Source of the DNA: Rotaria sordida
Lineage: Eukaryota > Rotifera > Eurotatoria > Philodinida > Philodinidae
Reading direction: 5' to 3'
Assembly (NCBI GenBank): GCA_905250125.1
Contig: CAJNOL010000460.1
Coordinates: 1 to 64,000, forward strand
DNA length: 64,000 nt
Made by a program: the position numbers and the translations under genes. Each line of letters opens with the position of its first letter. Position 1 is the stretch's first letter. The notes below the pieces were generated by a model. That model ran no database searches. It worked only from the letters and a program-made list of their open reading frames with translations, and was not told the DNA's origin. Below are positions 23,805 to 36,009 of this stretch, piece by piece.

Positions 23805-26645
23805 ATTTTTCTTTTCTTAATACATAATTGAAATAAAAAGGGAATCATCAAAAAATGATAATGTATGGCAGATATTATTCTTCATAATTCACTTTGATAG
23901 TGTGATAGTAATATGATAGTTATTTCGATGATTTAGATAACAATTAATAGGTGATCGATCAGAGTTTAAGCTGCATTATTTGTGAGTCATATAAAATCAT
24001 TCGTTTTTACTAATCGATTTTTTAATGATCTTACATGCACATTCATGTTTTTGTTCAATATTAAGGAATTTTTGTGTTATCTGCTTTATTTATACTAGGA
24101 TCCATTACTGCCCACTAAAGAGATAGAAAAAAGAAAAAGTACATCATACAGAGTTATCAGAAGAGCAAGAATACATGAAAAATAGTAAAAGATCATACAT
24201 AAGATAGTTCCACTGACGAACGTAGAAAGCAAACAAACAGCAATACGATAATCGAAAACGAAATCAAAGTTAAAAACATGTACATATCATTTACAAAACA
24301 ATCGTATTTGACATGAATTCAAACGCACACTTGCCGCCTTAAGAGTTGTAACACGCACATAGTTTCTGAGAAATCGATAAAAAGTCCACCGATGTGCTAA
24401 ACTCAAAGTATCCGGATCGATCAGAAAGATCCCCTCAATACATCTCCAGTAAAGATATTAACGATCGAGTAGAGTGTATTCACCGGTAATAGAAAAAAGT
24501 AGTGATTGGATCAATCAACCAAACTATAGGGAAGTTTTAAATTATAGCAAAAGATTTTATGAAGGGTTTCTTGTTGTGACGTTGTAAAATAGAAAAAAAA
24601 TGAAAAATAAAACTATAAAAAATTTGCTAACGAAATAGAAGGGCAATTTGCTTTTCGTGTTGAAATAAGATTTTTAGTATAGATATTCGAGGTCGAATGT
24701 TAGACAAAATATGATTAAGAAAAAATCCATAAGAGGCACGAGTACTAATTTCATATCTAAGATAGCAAAAAACAATATTAAGGAATATTTGCTATTGATT
24801 TCGATATTTGACCAGAAATTATTGGTCTTAATTCGATTTCAACTAAATAAAGTTCAACTTTGTTCTCAGAAATTTCTATAAATCATTACTGCCATTTAGG
24901 TCGAACATTTTCTTTTATCATGGGGAGCTTAATACAATATTACCACTACTCCATGAATTCTCGTAAGATGGTATACCTTAAATATAGCTATTTGGACAGT
25001 TCTGTTGATCAGTTTAAGCTCTTCATTTCATAAATTGAACTACATAGTTCTATCAATCTCACTGGCGCCCAACGGAACTATGCATTTTATCATCTCTTAT
25101 GAAAAAAACAAAGGATAATTGGCAGTATAATATTTCATTGTATATTACCGTTTTCATCAAATCTATACAAATAAATAGATCAGATCTCTTTTTATGAATA
25201 ATACATACTTCACAATTTTCTTCTGACTCTTTTGATGCTATAAGACGACGAACATATTTAAAACACTCATAAAAAAATTTATCTTTCTGTTCTTTAGAAC
25301 AATTCATTGAACATAAACGTAACATCTTGGTTTTATTTAATAATTAGTAGCTATCTGTCGTTTGCTTTTTATGACTAACATTAGGTTTTACACACTAAAA
25401 TCCACGCACATACCCAAGCCATAGCCGAATCCACACAGTCGGACAAAGAGCTACAGCTGAGCCACAACCACCTTTCGTTTGAGCGTCATTATAAAGCGTT
25501 CGTCAAATAATTCTATGTAAATCAAGAATACATCAATCGAATTTATGATCTCATCTCATATTTTATTCTCCGACATAGCTCTTCAAATTTTATGACGATC
25601 TATGTCGTAGGTATAAAATCATGCAATTACAGATGTCTTCATTGAAATCAAATCTAACATACAATCACAGTACACATGCACGCGTAACACATGTCATTCA
25701 GTATTTCCGGGCCGTACAGGATCGCCACGAACTATGTTTGCATACGATAGTTGTATTTTATTGTCAGCCAGCCATCAGAATTTTACTTCTCTAACATAGA
25801 TAACGGCATGAAACTTCGAAATTGAATTATGTCAAATAACGAGTAAAACAAAGCTAGTGCAAATATTCTTTTCGACAAGTTGTCGCTCTACACATTATAT
25901 TACTATGCCAATATCATCCAAAACTTGAGGGATCACCTTCGGTTCATTCATTTTCTATCAATTATCATCAATATCATACGAGAAGCTATTACCATGGGAT
26001 GGCTACTTGGTGTACAGGACGAGCGACAGTTTACAAGTACCTACGAATTCGAACTACGTTGAAATACCTAGGATGAACAAGAGATCAATGTCATTTGAGC
26101 CCGAATCGTGGTGTAACTTTCGATTAATTGAATGACTGTATTGTTCAATTCTATCTTTATACGGGATGAGCGTTCTCTCAACTCTGTACCGTCACGATTA
26201 ATACCTATTGACGTGAACCGATACGTCCAAAAAATGCTCAAGACGAAAAAGACACTCTCATATGCCCACTCGTCATATCTCTCTCGTCAATAACATTTTT
26301 TGCAGTTTCCTTCAATGAATCGAACAAATTGAGTTTAATTAACGATTCGCATGATATCATGTCGACAATAGGCAATGAGTTCACTCGTCTCTTGTTGACC
26401 CAAAAAAGGAAAAAGTTTGATATGTTGCATCTTTATTCAGAAGATACAGTGAGTAAGAAGCATTTTTTTCGGTGTATGACTGAATGGACCCGTACCATCC
26501 TACTTTCGATTTGGTTTCAAATTTCCAGAAAAATGCATCGGTGTCCTAGTTAATGTTATTCTTTAGCAGTTTAATCAAAATCAAAAGAATTTTTGAAATA
26601 AATTTCTATTGGGAGTTGATCATACTAAGTCCAGAGAGTAAGTGA
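23805..26645. other. Gene-poor region up to the assembly gap
   Basis: From about 24.1 kb the sequence becomes visibly less AT-rich than the gene regions before it. No coding exon is recognisable. A minus-strand open frame at 25325-25059 (88 codons, with several Cys and charged residues) and a plus-strand one at 26329-26553 are the longest, but neither resembles a family I know nor has supporting splice partners. These could be remnants of transposons or of foreign genes. Confidence 0.4.
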
Positions 26646-26745
26646 NNNNNNNNNNNNNNNNNNNNNNNNNNNNNNNNNNNNNNNNNNNNNNNNNNNNNNN
26701 NNNNNNNNNNNNNNNNNNNNNNNNNNNNNNNNNNNNNNNNNNNNN
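26646..26745. other. Assembly gap (100 N)
   Basis: Exactly 100 undetermined bases, the usual placeholder for a scaffold join of unknown size. Order, orientation and distance of the two flanks are therefore assembler claims, not read-through sequence. Confidence 0.99.
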
Positions 26746-27005
26746 GTGGTCACTTGAAGTCCAGTTATTGACTCTTCGTAGGCATCAAATGTAAAATAAC
26801 ATTTAAAACAGACGAAAATCTTTTCTAACACAATGTAATGTACTCTATTTGTAGCAATTTATAAATAGTTCTCTTTTTTTTAGTTTCTTCTTGATGAGGG
26901 TATTAACATATGCTCAGTAAATTTTCGAAAGGAATTCAAACGAGATGCATCTATTCGCTTCAAACCTGAAGTAATATTGAACAATTTAATGGCGTTAAAT
27001 GTGGG

Positions 27006-27070
27006 CACGGCTAGTCGTGAGTGGCCGACCGGAGGGAGGCCGACGAACGACTAGACGTTGACTAAGAAGG
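27006..27070. repeat. GC-rich structured direct repeat, copy 1
   Basis: A ~62-bp GC-rich block repeated almost exactly at 27342-27405 in the same orientation. It contains the complementary arms CTAGTCGT and ACGACTAG around an inner GGCC...GGCC pair, so it can fold as a hairpin with an internal loop. Function unknown. Confidence 0.8.
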
Positions 27071-28165
27071 TTATTTAAGAGCACAATTTTGAAATGAATC
27101 TGAAGCGGTTTAGGGAGATTCTCAGAAGAACTTAACTAATGCTGGTTTGAAAACAAATTCGGCAACATATCATTTTGTTAAAAAAAAAAGAAATTGAAAA
27201 CTATGACGAAAAGTACACAACATTATTTAAATGTTGGAAATTTTTGATTACATATCGATACGTCATGAGTGAACTATTTTTTCTGCGCATCCAAGTACTA
27301 ATGTGACAAATGGTAGGCAGAAAAATAAACCATATATGGAAACGGCTGGTCGTGAGTGGCCGACCGGAGGGAGGCCGACGAACGACTAGACGTTGATTTA
27401 GAAGGCTTATCGTAACTATAATAAGTGAAAGCTGAGGCACCTTCATAAATTGTGAAATGATCTGATTCTTGAACCAAAATAATTCCTTATTAGACATTTG
27501 ACGTAATATAGTCTCTCCAGTAAAGGATTTGTGAATGCTAGCAGGGCGTTATTTGCTTGTTGTGTTGTAAGCAAATATAGATGTCGTTGTGCCGTCCTAA
27601 AGGTTTCAAGAAGCTGTGCAGAATACTATAATTTTGAAAAAAAGATGTTTTTTTCAAGTTATTCTAATTTGGGGTGGTCGCCACTTGGTCATGCTACTGA
27701 GCTCGCTGAACAAACGGAAACAACTAAAGGACATCTAATTTCGTTTTCTTAAAGAAACAGTCATATTGCAATACATATCCCACTTAAAAAGCCATAAATG
27801 TTTCTCTCTCCGTTTTATTCAGAAAAGTCAGAGTTCAGGATAAGAAAATATGACATCCCAAACAACTGAATATGATCATATATCTGTATTAAGCTTGATT
27901 AGACTTAGTCAAGGATAAGCAACTGAAATTCGAGGTCTGCTTCTGATGATGGTACAACATTTAAATGTCTAGCGAATTATTTAAGGGTGCTCGCTCTAGA
28001 GAAATCTAGTGTTGAAAGGCGGCTAATATTTTTCAAAACATCTGTTTTTTGATTCTTCAACTATATTAAGGTTCCTCTACCCAGATTATTTTCAAAATGA
28101 TAGAATTCGAGAATGTTCTTTATCACAACTGGTTTAAACTCTTTAAATTTGATGAGTTTTTTCAA
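27071..28165. other. Gene-poor region after the GC-rich repeat
   Basis: Apart from the second copy of the GC-rich repeat, about 1 kb without a recognisable gene. A plus-strand open frame at 27531-27752 and a minus-strand one at 27497-27201 have no recognisable domain and no splice partners. Confidence 0.4.
27342..27405. repeat. GC-rich structured direct repeat, copy 2
   Basis: Second copy of the block at 27006-27070, about 336 bp downstream. The outer left arm has one change (CTGGTCGT for CTAGTCGT), which still allows a G-U pair in RNA; the inner part is identical. Confidence 0.8.
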
Positions 28166-28683
28166 AAAAACAAGTAACGCGACGCAAACGTCGCTAACCC
28201 TCTACCGAAAGGATGTGATTTCCTTGAACATATGGCACTGACGAAGAAGAAGACCACAGAACTAGTGTGCTGCTATGCATCTATAAAAAGATAAATAGTT
28301 CTCGTCACCGTGGCCCGCTTGCTAATTGATTGGATTTGATTTAACCATCGTGGGGTGTGAATGTGAAGTGTGGGTGTGGAGTGTGGGGTGTGGATGTAGA
28401 GTGTGGGTGCGGGGTGTGGGGTGTGGGTGTGGGCGTATGTCTTCACTTCATCCATACTCAGACATATCCCACACCCACCCACCCACCCACCCATACCCCA
28501 CGATGGTTAAATCAAATCCAATCAATTAGCAAGCGAGCCATGGTGACGAGAACTATTTATCTTTTTATAGATGCATAGCAGCACATTAGTTCTGTAGTCT
28601 TCTTCGTGAGTACCATATCTTCAAGGAAATCACATCCTTTCAGTAGAGGGTTAGCGGCGTTTGCGTCGCGTTACTTGTTTTTA
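28166..28683. repeat. Large palindrome with telomere-like repeats at its centre
   Basis: Arms of about 190 bp (about 28166-28360 and 28495-28683) are close reverse complements with scattered mismatches and small indels. Between them the plus strand first reads G-rich TGTGGG/GTGTGG-type repeats (about 28355-28440), then C-rich CCCACA/ACCC repeats (about 28467-28500). Both G-rich strands therefore point inward, the geometry of two telomere ends joined head to head. The open frames found here are products of the repeats and are not genes. Confidence 0.85.
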
Positions 28684-31358
28684 TATAAGTAGCTGTCGAA
28701 AACTAGATAGTAGAAATGTGAGATGGTCCACGCTAATTATGCTCTATGGTAGTGCTCATATGCTTCATTAGTATTGATTTGCGTGACAGTAATGCTTCAG
28801 TATGAAATTTGTACGGTAGCTGTGAGTAATTATGATGCGACGACCGTAGTCATGCATGACTGCACAGCAGTAAAAACAATTTTTCTTCGTTAATTACCTG
28901 GTATGATTGTTTCATTAATCACAATTACAACATAGTTATCAAAATATGGTGGAAGGTATTAATATCGTTGGCGTTCTAATTGCTATTTTTTTGCCGAATG
29001 TCATGTTTACTAATATATGTAATTATTGTGTTTATAATTTTCGTACGAGAATATTTGCAATAAATATTTCAAACTAGTCAAATCGGTCGTTCACAGTACT
29101 GCGTCTTGCTACTCTTTCTTGCGTTCTTTTTATGCAAATTCCTACACTACTGCAGTTTGTTTGTATAGAAGTGTTTGAATCTTGTCAAAAGAATTTGTTT
29201 ACAAGGTTAATCATTGACTTTTGAATTTGAAACAGGTAAAGTATCTCACATATTAAAAAATTAAAACAGAATTTTGAACAATACATATTACAAAATAGAG
29301 TTTCGATATTATTTACCTTGTGATAATAACATAGCTTCTATGTTATAGAAGCAAGTCATGTTTAGGCTGGTGGTGCAATGGAAATTTAGTAATTGTATGT
29401 ACATGCATTCGTATCTTCTATTCCTTCTGCGTTTAACGTACGTTTGATGCATATAAAGAGGTCGAAAAGTAGACACACGTTAATGACAACCACGTTTTTT
29501 TCGTTCCAAGTGTATTTCGACCATTGAAAACCCTTTGAAAATGGTCCGCCAATGGATGTCAGAGACTAAGATTGACTGTTCTGAGTAAGATTCTCCGAAG
29601 AGTAGAGGGTACAGCATTGAGCTCAGCTCGTTCTCTTACTCTGATTCATGTGAATCCGTCGAAAAGAAGTGGTCAAGACTTTAAAGTTTTGTCCGAGTGA
29701 CTCATCGAAATATCTTTCGGAGTGTAGGTAGGGTTGAAAAAATTAGTGTTATACGTTGTCGTATGTGTTTTTATACGACCAAATACATGTACGACATCTT
29801 TTCAAATCATCTCCTTAAAAAACCAGACCCTTTTAAGCGAGTACGCCAGAAACAGTGTCAGAATTTTTATTTCCTATCTTTCTCAATCAAGTCGATTTCC
29901 ATCATAAAACTTCAAGGTACTCTCAACTCTCTTTGCTAAATTTTCTGCAAAATTATGCCACAAAAATTACTCTGAACTTCGAATTTAGTTACAAATAATG
30001 CCGAGTAACCAAAATTCTCCAAAAATATAGGAAGTTCTTCCAAAAATGTTAGATACTTGTCTTGTCATAGAATAAAAATAAAAACATGGAAGGAATTTTG
30101 AGAACATTTAACTAAGCTGTTTCTCATTCTTTTCATCGTGCCGCATTTCATTCAGGAATCGTAAAGTACGGACTTATTTGAAAGCGACTCGACAATTGTT
30201 TAGATGGTTTCCTCTATTCATTTAATTCGAATATAATTCTGTTCTCATAATGAACTGATACCGTAATTTTCATTATTCACTATATGAACAAAATCTTTTT
30301 TTCAAATGTTTTAGTTTTGCTTGGCTTTCCACATTTCCTCGTTTTCTGTAAACAACAAATTTAGAATCACTGATAGCTTTGACAAATTATTTTAAGCGTC
30401 AATATATTTCTAGCCTACAACTTCTGATGTGAAAGTTGTTTTCACATAGCTTTAACACAGAGCTATTGTGAGGTACGTTATGCTTAGTAAATTTTCCTCT
30501 CAAAATCAAACTTCGAATAAACGGAGCCAAAAGATCATCCATAATGTTAGAAAGTCGCCATATTGCAGGTGTAATATTTTTGTTGGGACGTTTGGTCTGA
30601 TTAGAAATTTAGAGTAAATCATCTTGTGTTGTTTGGTAGGAAACTCAACAGGAATTTATTCACGACTACACGTGAGTGAACTGCAACTTTTTAGTACGAT
30701 AGATGCGATAAACTAAAAGTAGACTTAAATAATTTCTGTACAGGACATTTATTATACTCTATGCCTATGTTAGACAGCAAAAGTTTCATCATTTGTCACT
30801 ATCAACCCATAAGTCTAATTACCTCATCAAAACTCTAAACAAAAAAAATGAATGAGATTTCAGTCGTAATGACTCTCTAAATAGTGTATGCAGCGAATAA
30901 AAAAGAATCGTCTTCTGACTTATCAAACGTTGATCGTCAATATTCGATCGATAAAACATTTGTTTACTGGCGTAGAGAGCAAAAAGGAAAAAGAAAATAT
31001 AATTCCTACTATGATGATGACGACGACGAGCAATATTACTTTCAACGTGCACTATGCACCCTACCCGATGACTTTCACTGAAAGCCTATACAAGCAAATT
31101 GCAGATTAAATGTTTTCAGTCGAGCCGATTTCTTTTCTTGTAACTCAGCAATTTTTCTTTATTTCTTTGTGAATTTCTTTCCACATCTTATAAAAATCCA
31201 ATAATTCTCATAAATAAATACTTTGAGATTGAACGTGGACAGAAGTATAACAATACGACGACTATAAGTTATCTTCGTATCACACGCTTCTGACGTTACT
31301 GCATAAATCAATAATCTTTGAATTACTTATTTCTTGAGCAACTTCGCTACGATCAAGA
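28684..31358. other. Gene-poor region before the ion-channel gene
   Basis: About 2.7 kb. It contains no exon I can support. A run of weakly protein-like sequence around 29540-29940 (plus strand) is broken by stops and matches nothing I recognise. The open frames at 30819-31109 overlap on both strands and are low-complexity. The last part should contain the promoter of the channel gene. Confidence 0.4.
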
Positions 31359-34043
31359 ATGATGGCCTTATTACGATCTATTACTAGTGAAGAATCTATT
31401 TACAAGCATCAGACTCGTGTGGGCATTCGCCTCATGTTTCAACGTATCGGTGAGTTTACGATTAAAGACAATCTCTATTAAGTAAAATTAGTAACACTAA
31501 ATAAGATTTCGAACTAACTAAACTAGGTAGGAAGTAGAGTCGGGTATAATTTTTCATGATGGAATTATTATAAGAACTTTCATTCTATTTAATGATTTTA
31601 TTCCTCAAAAAGGTTGGTTTGTCTTTTTTCCGTCAACATATTGTTTTCAATGAAACAAATGAATTAATACTTTTACTATTGATAAAGTCGTGATCATCGC
31701 ATATGTTCATGAAAGAAAGGTGGACAAACATCCATTGAGGAAGCATAATGCTTCATGCCCTATAAAAAAAACAAGCGGTTCATCTCTCGAATAAAAAACC
31801 GAGACCTTTGCCTCCGATTCATTCTTCACAATGTTGTTGTTTGGTCCTATATGTATAAAACAGGTGCATTTTTGGCTACTGAACGTATCCTGAAATATCG
31901 GTTATAGGCAACGGTACATTATTGAGAAGAAACGTATATGGGTGTGGGGTATGTGTGTGACTTAAAAGAAAACAACACCCACACCCACACCCGTCTAGCC
32001 TGTTTTGAAAGAAACAACTATAAATCAAATGGATAGCAATAAAATGAATCATACATATCAATAGTACGCCATTGCTTTTCATGATTGAAACCACTAAACA
32101 TTGTTTCCACTCAGCATCCTTGTCAGAAAAAGAAAACCCACAACAAAGAATAAGAATCTCACGGCGAGTATGAGCCGACACAACTGCTTTTATGTGGGTG
32201 GGTAGTTGTGTTAATGCTTTTTATTTATTCATTCGCATGATTATCAGAAATTAGACTTTAAGTTTCCGGTCTTCAATTTCTCTTGTCTTGGCAATTCATC
32301 GAAGAAAATCATATTCAATAATTAATCCACATGACGATAAACATAAGCAGTACAGCGAAGTAGCTCATTACCGATATGATGCAAAGATCTTTGGTTTGAC
32401 CATCCAAGGCCAAAAAGTTTGTGCCTAGACAAAATATCAAAACTCTAGAGTATGATGTGACAGTCAGATTGTGACGTCACTTTACTAGTCTGGCCAAAAT
32501 TATTCTTGTTTTGCTTAACTTCACCTTGATAAAAGATCAATAGAAAAAAAATTAGTTTTTCACTGGTTTAACCATCTCTCTTTTAAGGTGACATTGATAC
32601 GTTGAATGAAAAATATCAAGCACAAGCATCGATCGAATCTCGTTGGCTAGTTGAATTAGCCGATTTCCTCCCAATTCTTCCGCTTATTGATCAAAACAAT
32701 TTGAATCAAGGAAAATCTGTATCTCTTGCCAAATATGCCGATGTAAATTGGCATCCTCAATTGTTTATCGAAAATGCTTTTGGAGATCTGAAAGAACAAA
32801 TAAGATATAGTGCAAAGAAAATATCGAATGATCAAGTCTGCATATGTGAACTTCGTGAAATCAAAGGATATTTTTGGGAAAAACTTGAATTGCATCATTT
32901 TCCATCTGATATTCAAGAACTAACAATTTCTGTTGGTTCAATGCTCTATGATGACAAAGTAATACTAATGCCGGATCCATATTATCGTAGTGGAATAAAT
33001 CGTGAAGCATTCATCGATCAACAAGAATGGTCATTGTATGAACATGTTAATGCAAGGCAACGTTTCGTTAAGGAGTTTTTTAGCAATATTAATGGCGACG
33101 AAAATATAGAAATGGACTCAAACGAAGGACGGAAACGTTCATTTGTATCTGTATCGTGTCATGCAGGTTAGCTTTCTATTAGGTATAATTAGTCGATTTC
33201 TTTAAGTTGATGTCTTTTCTAGCACGTAGTTCCGCTTATTTTTACTGGAATGGCTTCTTTTTGGTTTTTCTTATTACTATTTGTGGCTTTTGCATCTTTT
33301 CAATGCCTCCCAAGTATAAATGCATAAAGACACATTCCTATCTGTTTCTACTCACTTTCTATTTATTTTTCTTTTCACTTAGTCTCCCTCAAAACCGTCT
33401 TCAAACTGGAGCTACTCTACTTCTAACTTCAATCACTTTTCGTTGGACCGTAAATCGATCTCTTGTAAGTAGATATTCTATGATAGAAAAACTACTAATT
33501 GCATATCATACGAAAGTTTTAAAGTGACATGTAAACAAAAATGTTCGGCTTTTTTCTTCGTTGAAAAATTTTGCAACCGACACACTGTTAGACTTCTTTT
33601 GTTATTCGACATATTTTCAACTCTAACCTTTCGTATTCTAGCCGACAATATCCTATTTGTCATCATTCGATAAGTACGCCATTGTTTCAATTGTTATTCT
33701 TATTCTTCTGTGCGTATGGCATGCGATTATCGGCAGTATTATTTTCATTGATGATCGCATTTCAAAAACAACTTCGAATGATCAAAATACTTGGATAGAT
33801 CGCTATGTATTCTTTGTCGCTTTTGGTCTCTATATTCTCATGCATGTGATTATGCTCATTTGGCATTATCGAGTGCCACTTGGCCGTAAACGAGAAATGA
33901 AACAAAAAGATCTCCAATATAGAGAAAAATTACGCAGAGAATCGAATGCAGAGCAATCACTTAAAGAAACGTATGTCCTCGATTTATTGAATAAGAGCAA
34001 TAACAAGAACAGTTACATGATGCCAGAAATCGAAGTACAATAA
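31359..34043 (+). CDS. Pentameric ligand-gated ion channel subunit, Cys-loop-less type
   Basis: Five exons, 31359-31449, 32588-33166, 33223-33313, 33383-33464 and 33642-34043, give 414 residues in frame. The extracellular-type domain covers ~30-225 (IGDIDTLNEKYQAQASIESRW near its start, GYFWEKLELHHFPSDIQ in the signature-loop region). Four membrane segments follow: M1 ~229-253 (YFYWNGFFLVFLITICGF), M2 with NRLQTGATLLLTSITFRW, M3 (DKYAIVSIVILILLCVW) and M4 (YVFFVAFGLYILMHVIMLIW), plus a charged cytoplasmic tail. The two cysteines of the animal Cys-loop are absent around FPSDIQ, so it belongs with prokaryotic-style or protist-style channels rather than nicotinic/GABA receptors. No clear signal peptide is visible. 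Codon use is more mixed than in the neighbouring AT-rich genes. The 1138-nt first intron contains telomere-like repeats. The gene looks intact inside a degenerate region. Confidence 0.85.
31938..31992. repeat. Telomere-like G-rich and C-rich tracts in the channel intron
   Basis: A G-rich tract (GGGTGTGGGGTATGTGTGTG) is followed after about 15 bp by a C-rich tract (CACCCACACCCACACCC). Both G-rich strands again point toward the centre, as in the palindrome at 28166-28683, but here the flanks are not obviously inverted copies. A single GTGGGTGGGT run follows at about 32195. Confidence 0.75.
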
Positions 34044-35925
34044 AATAGAAGTATTAATACAGTTGTCAGCAAGAATCGAATAAAATATATGTGAACTTAT
34101 GCGAGAACAATTTAACTTGAAGTGTTTTTCTGAGTATCAATGCGAATAACATTTTATGCATCGAATGTGTTGCAATTGTATGTGTTCGAAAAGGTTTAAT
34201 TGATTTTTCTTATGTTTTACATCATACTTAACCAATAAAAGTCTCTACCGTAATTCAATGTATAGAGTTTAAAATATCGTTTTTGTTCCTTTTGGGCTAT
34301 AGGACCTATCTGTGCTGTTAAATTATTTATACATTCTGAATGTTCTATGTATGAACCTTGCTGTAAGTCAATGCATAGAGTTGTAGCCATTCTGTAAGTC
34401 AACTTCTAAGCAGTGAGAAGTTCTTCAGTCGATATTCTAATCATAATTCTCAGTTAACGTGACAACCTATAATAAGTCTTTTTCAGTTCTTCTACTCTAG
34501 TTCGTCGTTCGGGAGAAACTCGAGTAAAGGTATCTGAAACTGGGATTTGGTTTGTATGGAAGGATATTTTGACATAGCACCATACCACTTTATTGTCTAC
34601 TTGATTTGACTATTTTTTCTCATCCGCTATATAACATTCATCAATATATATATGGGATACAAAAAACTGCATAAAATAAGGAACCATCAGCTAATCGACT
34701 TTCCAACAATTTTCAGATTAATGTTTGTCGTCGAAGGGTGCGCTATATTAGACCTCGGTTTATCGATGAGTGCTTACCGTTTATTTTCAACATTAAGACA
34801 AACAAAACACACAGGAGCTTCGACAATTCTGAGCCTACTAGCGGTTTCCACACAACATGGGTATAATTATTTATCGATAGATGCAATTGGATTTTTCACA
34901 CTTAGAAAATCACCCTATCAATAATTCAGATAGGAAATATAGAGACTGGACTACACTAAAGAATAAACCGACACCAGAAACCATATTTGATAATACCTAA
35001 GCATATAGGAAGAAAATGAAGAAGTATAGTATAATACCGCCTTGATCAGTGACATAACATTACTCCTCATAAAACAATATGAACAACCAGGTTCATCGAA
35101 GACTTAGCAGTACTTTCAATAAATGATCCCATTTTTGAACATTTCGTACGATTGTTAAATTGGATCATCGGTGAGAGTATCTATCAAACGGCACGTTCAC
35201 ATGAAATACACGACTGTTCTCTGTTGTGAATAAAGACTTTATCAATGGTAATCATAAAGAACAGAGAGCACCGATAATTCTGTTTTTATTGAACATTCAT
35301 GCTGTCGATGATCAGCTTCGTTTCGTAGTATGCTAACGTTAATTTTCGCGTTCATTTCGCAGCTAATTGGCATCACTAACACCTTTCGAGCAATTTCATT
35401 TTGGCATGTTCGTAGCAGTCACTGCTTGTTTTTTCTCTCCCTCCTAAACATAGATAATGCAATGAATCAAACCGACAGAGAATCTTCAATCTCATTGATA
35501 TTCAATTGTATCCATTTGACACTGATAATTGCTGGTGTGTCTAATGATATAATTCAACGAAACCATTCTAGACTGTTCGATGAATAAATATACATATGTG
35601 AGAATTATCTACATTATGATAATGAACAACTCAGACCCAAGATGAAATAGATCGATCGAAAATATACAAACAAACAAGTTGTTATTAAATATAAAAAACA
35701 ATATGAAACGAAAGGAAACATCTAACAACGCGTAGTTACTTACAAATCGTTAAACAATCATCATCAGACTCTTCATAAACTTGGGTTGATCTCTATCGCA
35801 ATAGTGCGTTCTCAGTAATCCAAATCAAAACATGCAATGTGTCATCATCAATCAAAGTTTTGTAAAACTGCCTTGAAATTCATTAATTTCAATCATTTGT
35901 GAAAATAGTGCATGAGTGAGGGTGA
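34044..35925. other. Gene-poor region after the ion-channel gene
   Basis: The first part is the channel gene's 3' flank. Plus-strand open frames at 34652-34924 and 35330-35587 show no recognisable domains; the second contains an alternating hydrophobic stretch and might be a remnant. Nothing else is supported. Confidence 0.4.
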
Positions 35926-36009
35926 ATGAATCTTTTCTTCATTCACTCACCGATCTTCGAGCAAAACTCGATGATTATAGTTATACTAAATTGTCTGATT
36001 TATATGGCA

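Noticed and set aside
27006-27070. Hammerhead or twister ribozyme in the GC-rich repeat
   Set aside because: The invariant cores of those ribozymes (for example CTGATGA with GAAA) are not present.
28355-28500. CRISPR-like array of short repeats
   Set aside because: The units are contiguous degenerate telomere-type repeats with no spacers, in a eukaryotic genome.
28273-28578. Several overlapping open frames rich in Cys/Gly/Val or His/Thr/Pro
   Set aside because: They are translations of the GT-rich and CA-rich telomere-like repeats and the palindrome arms.
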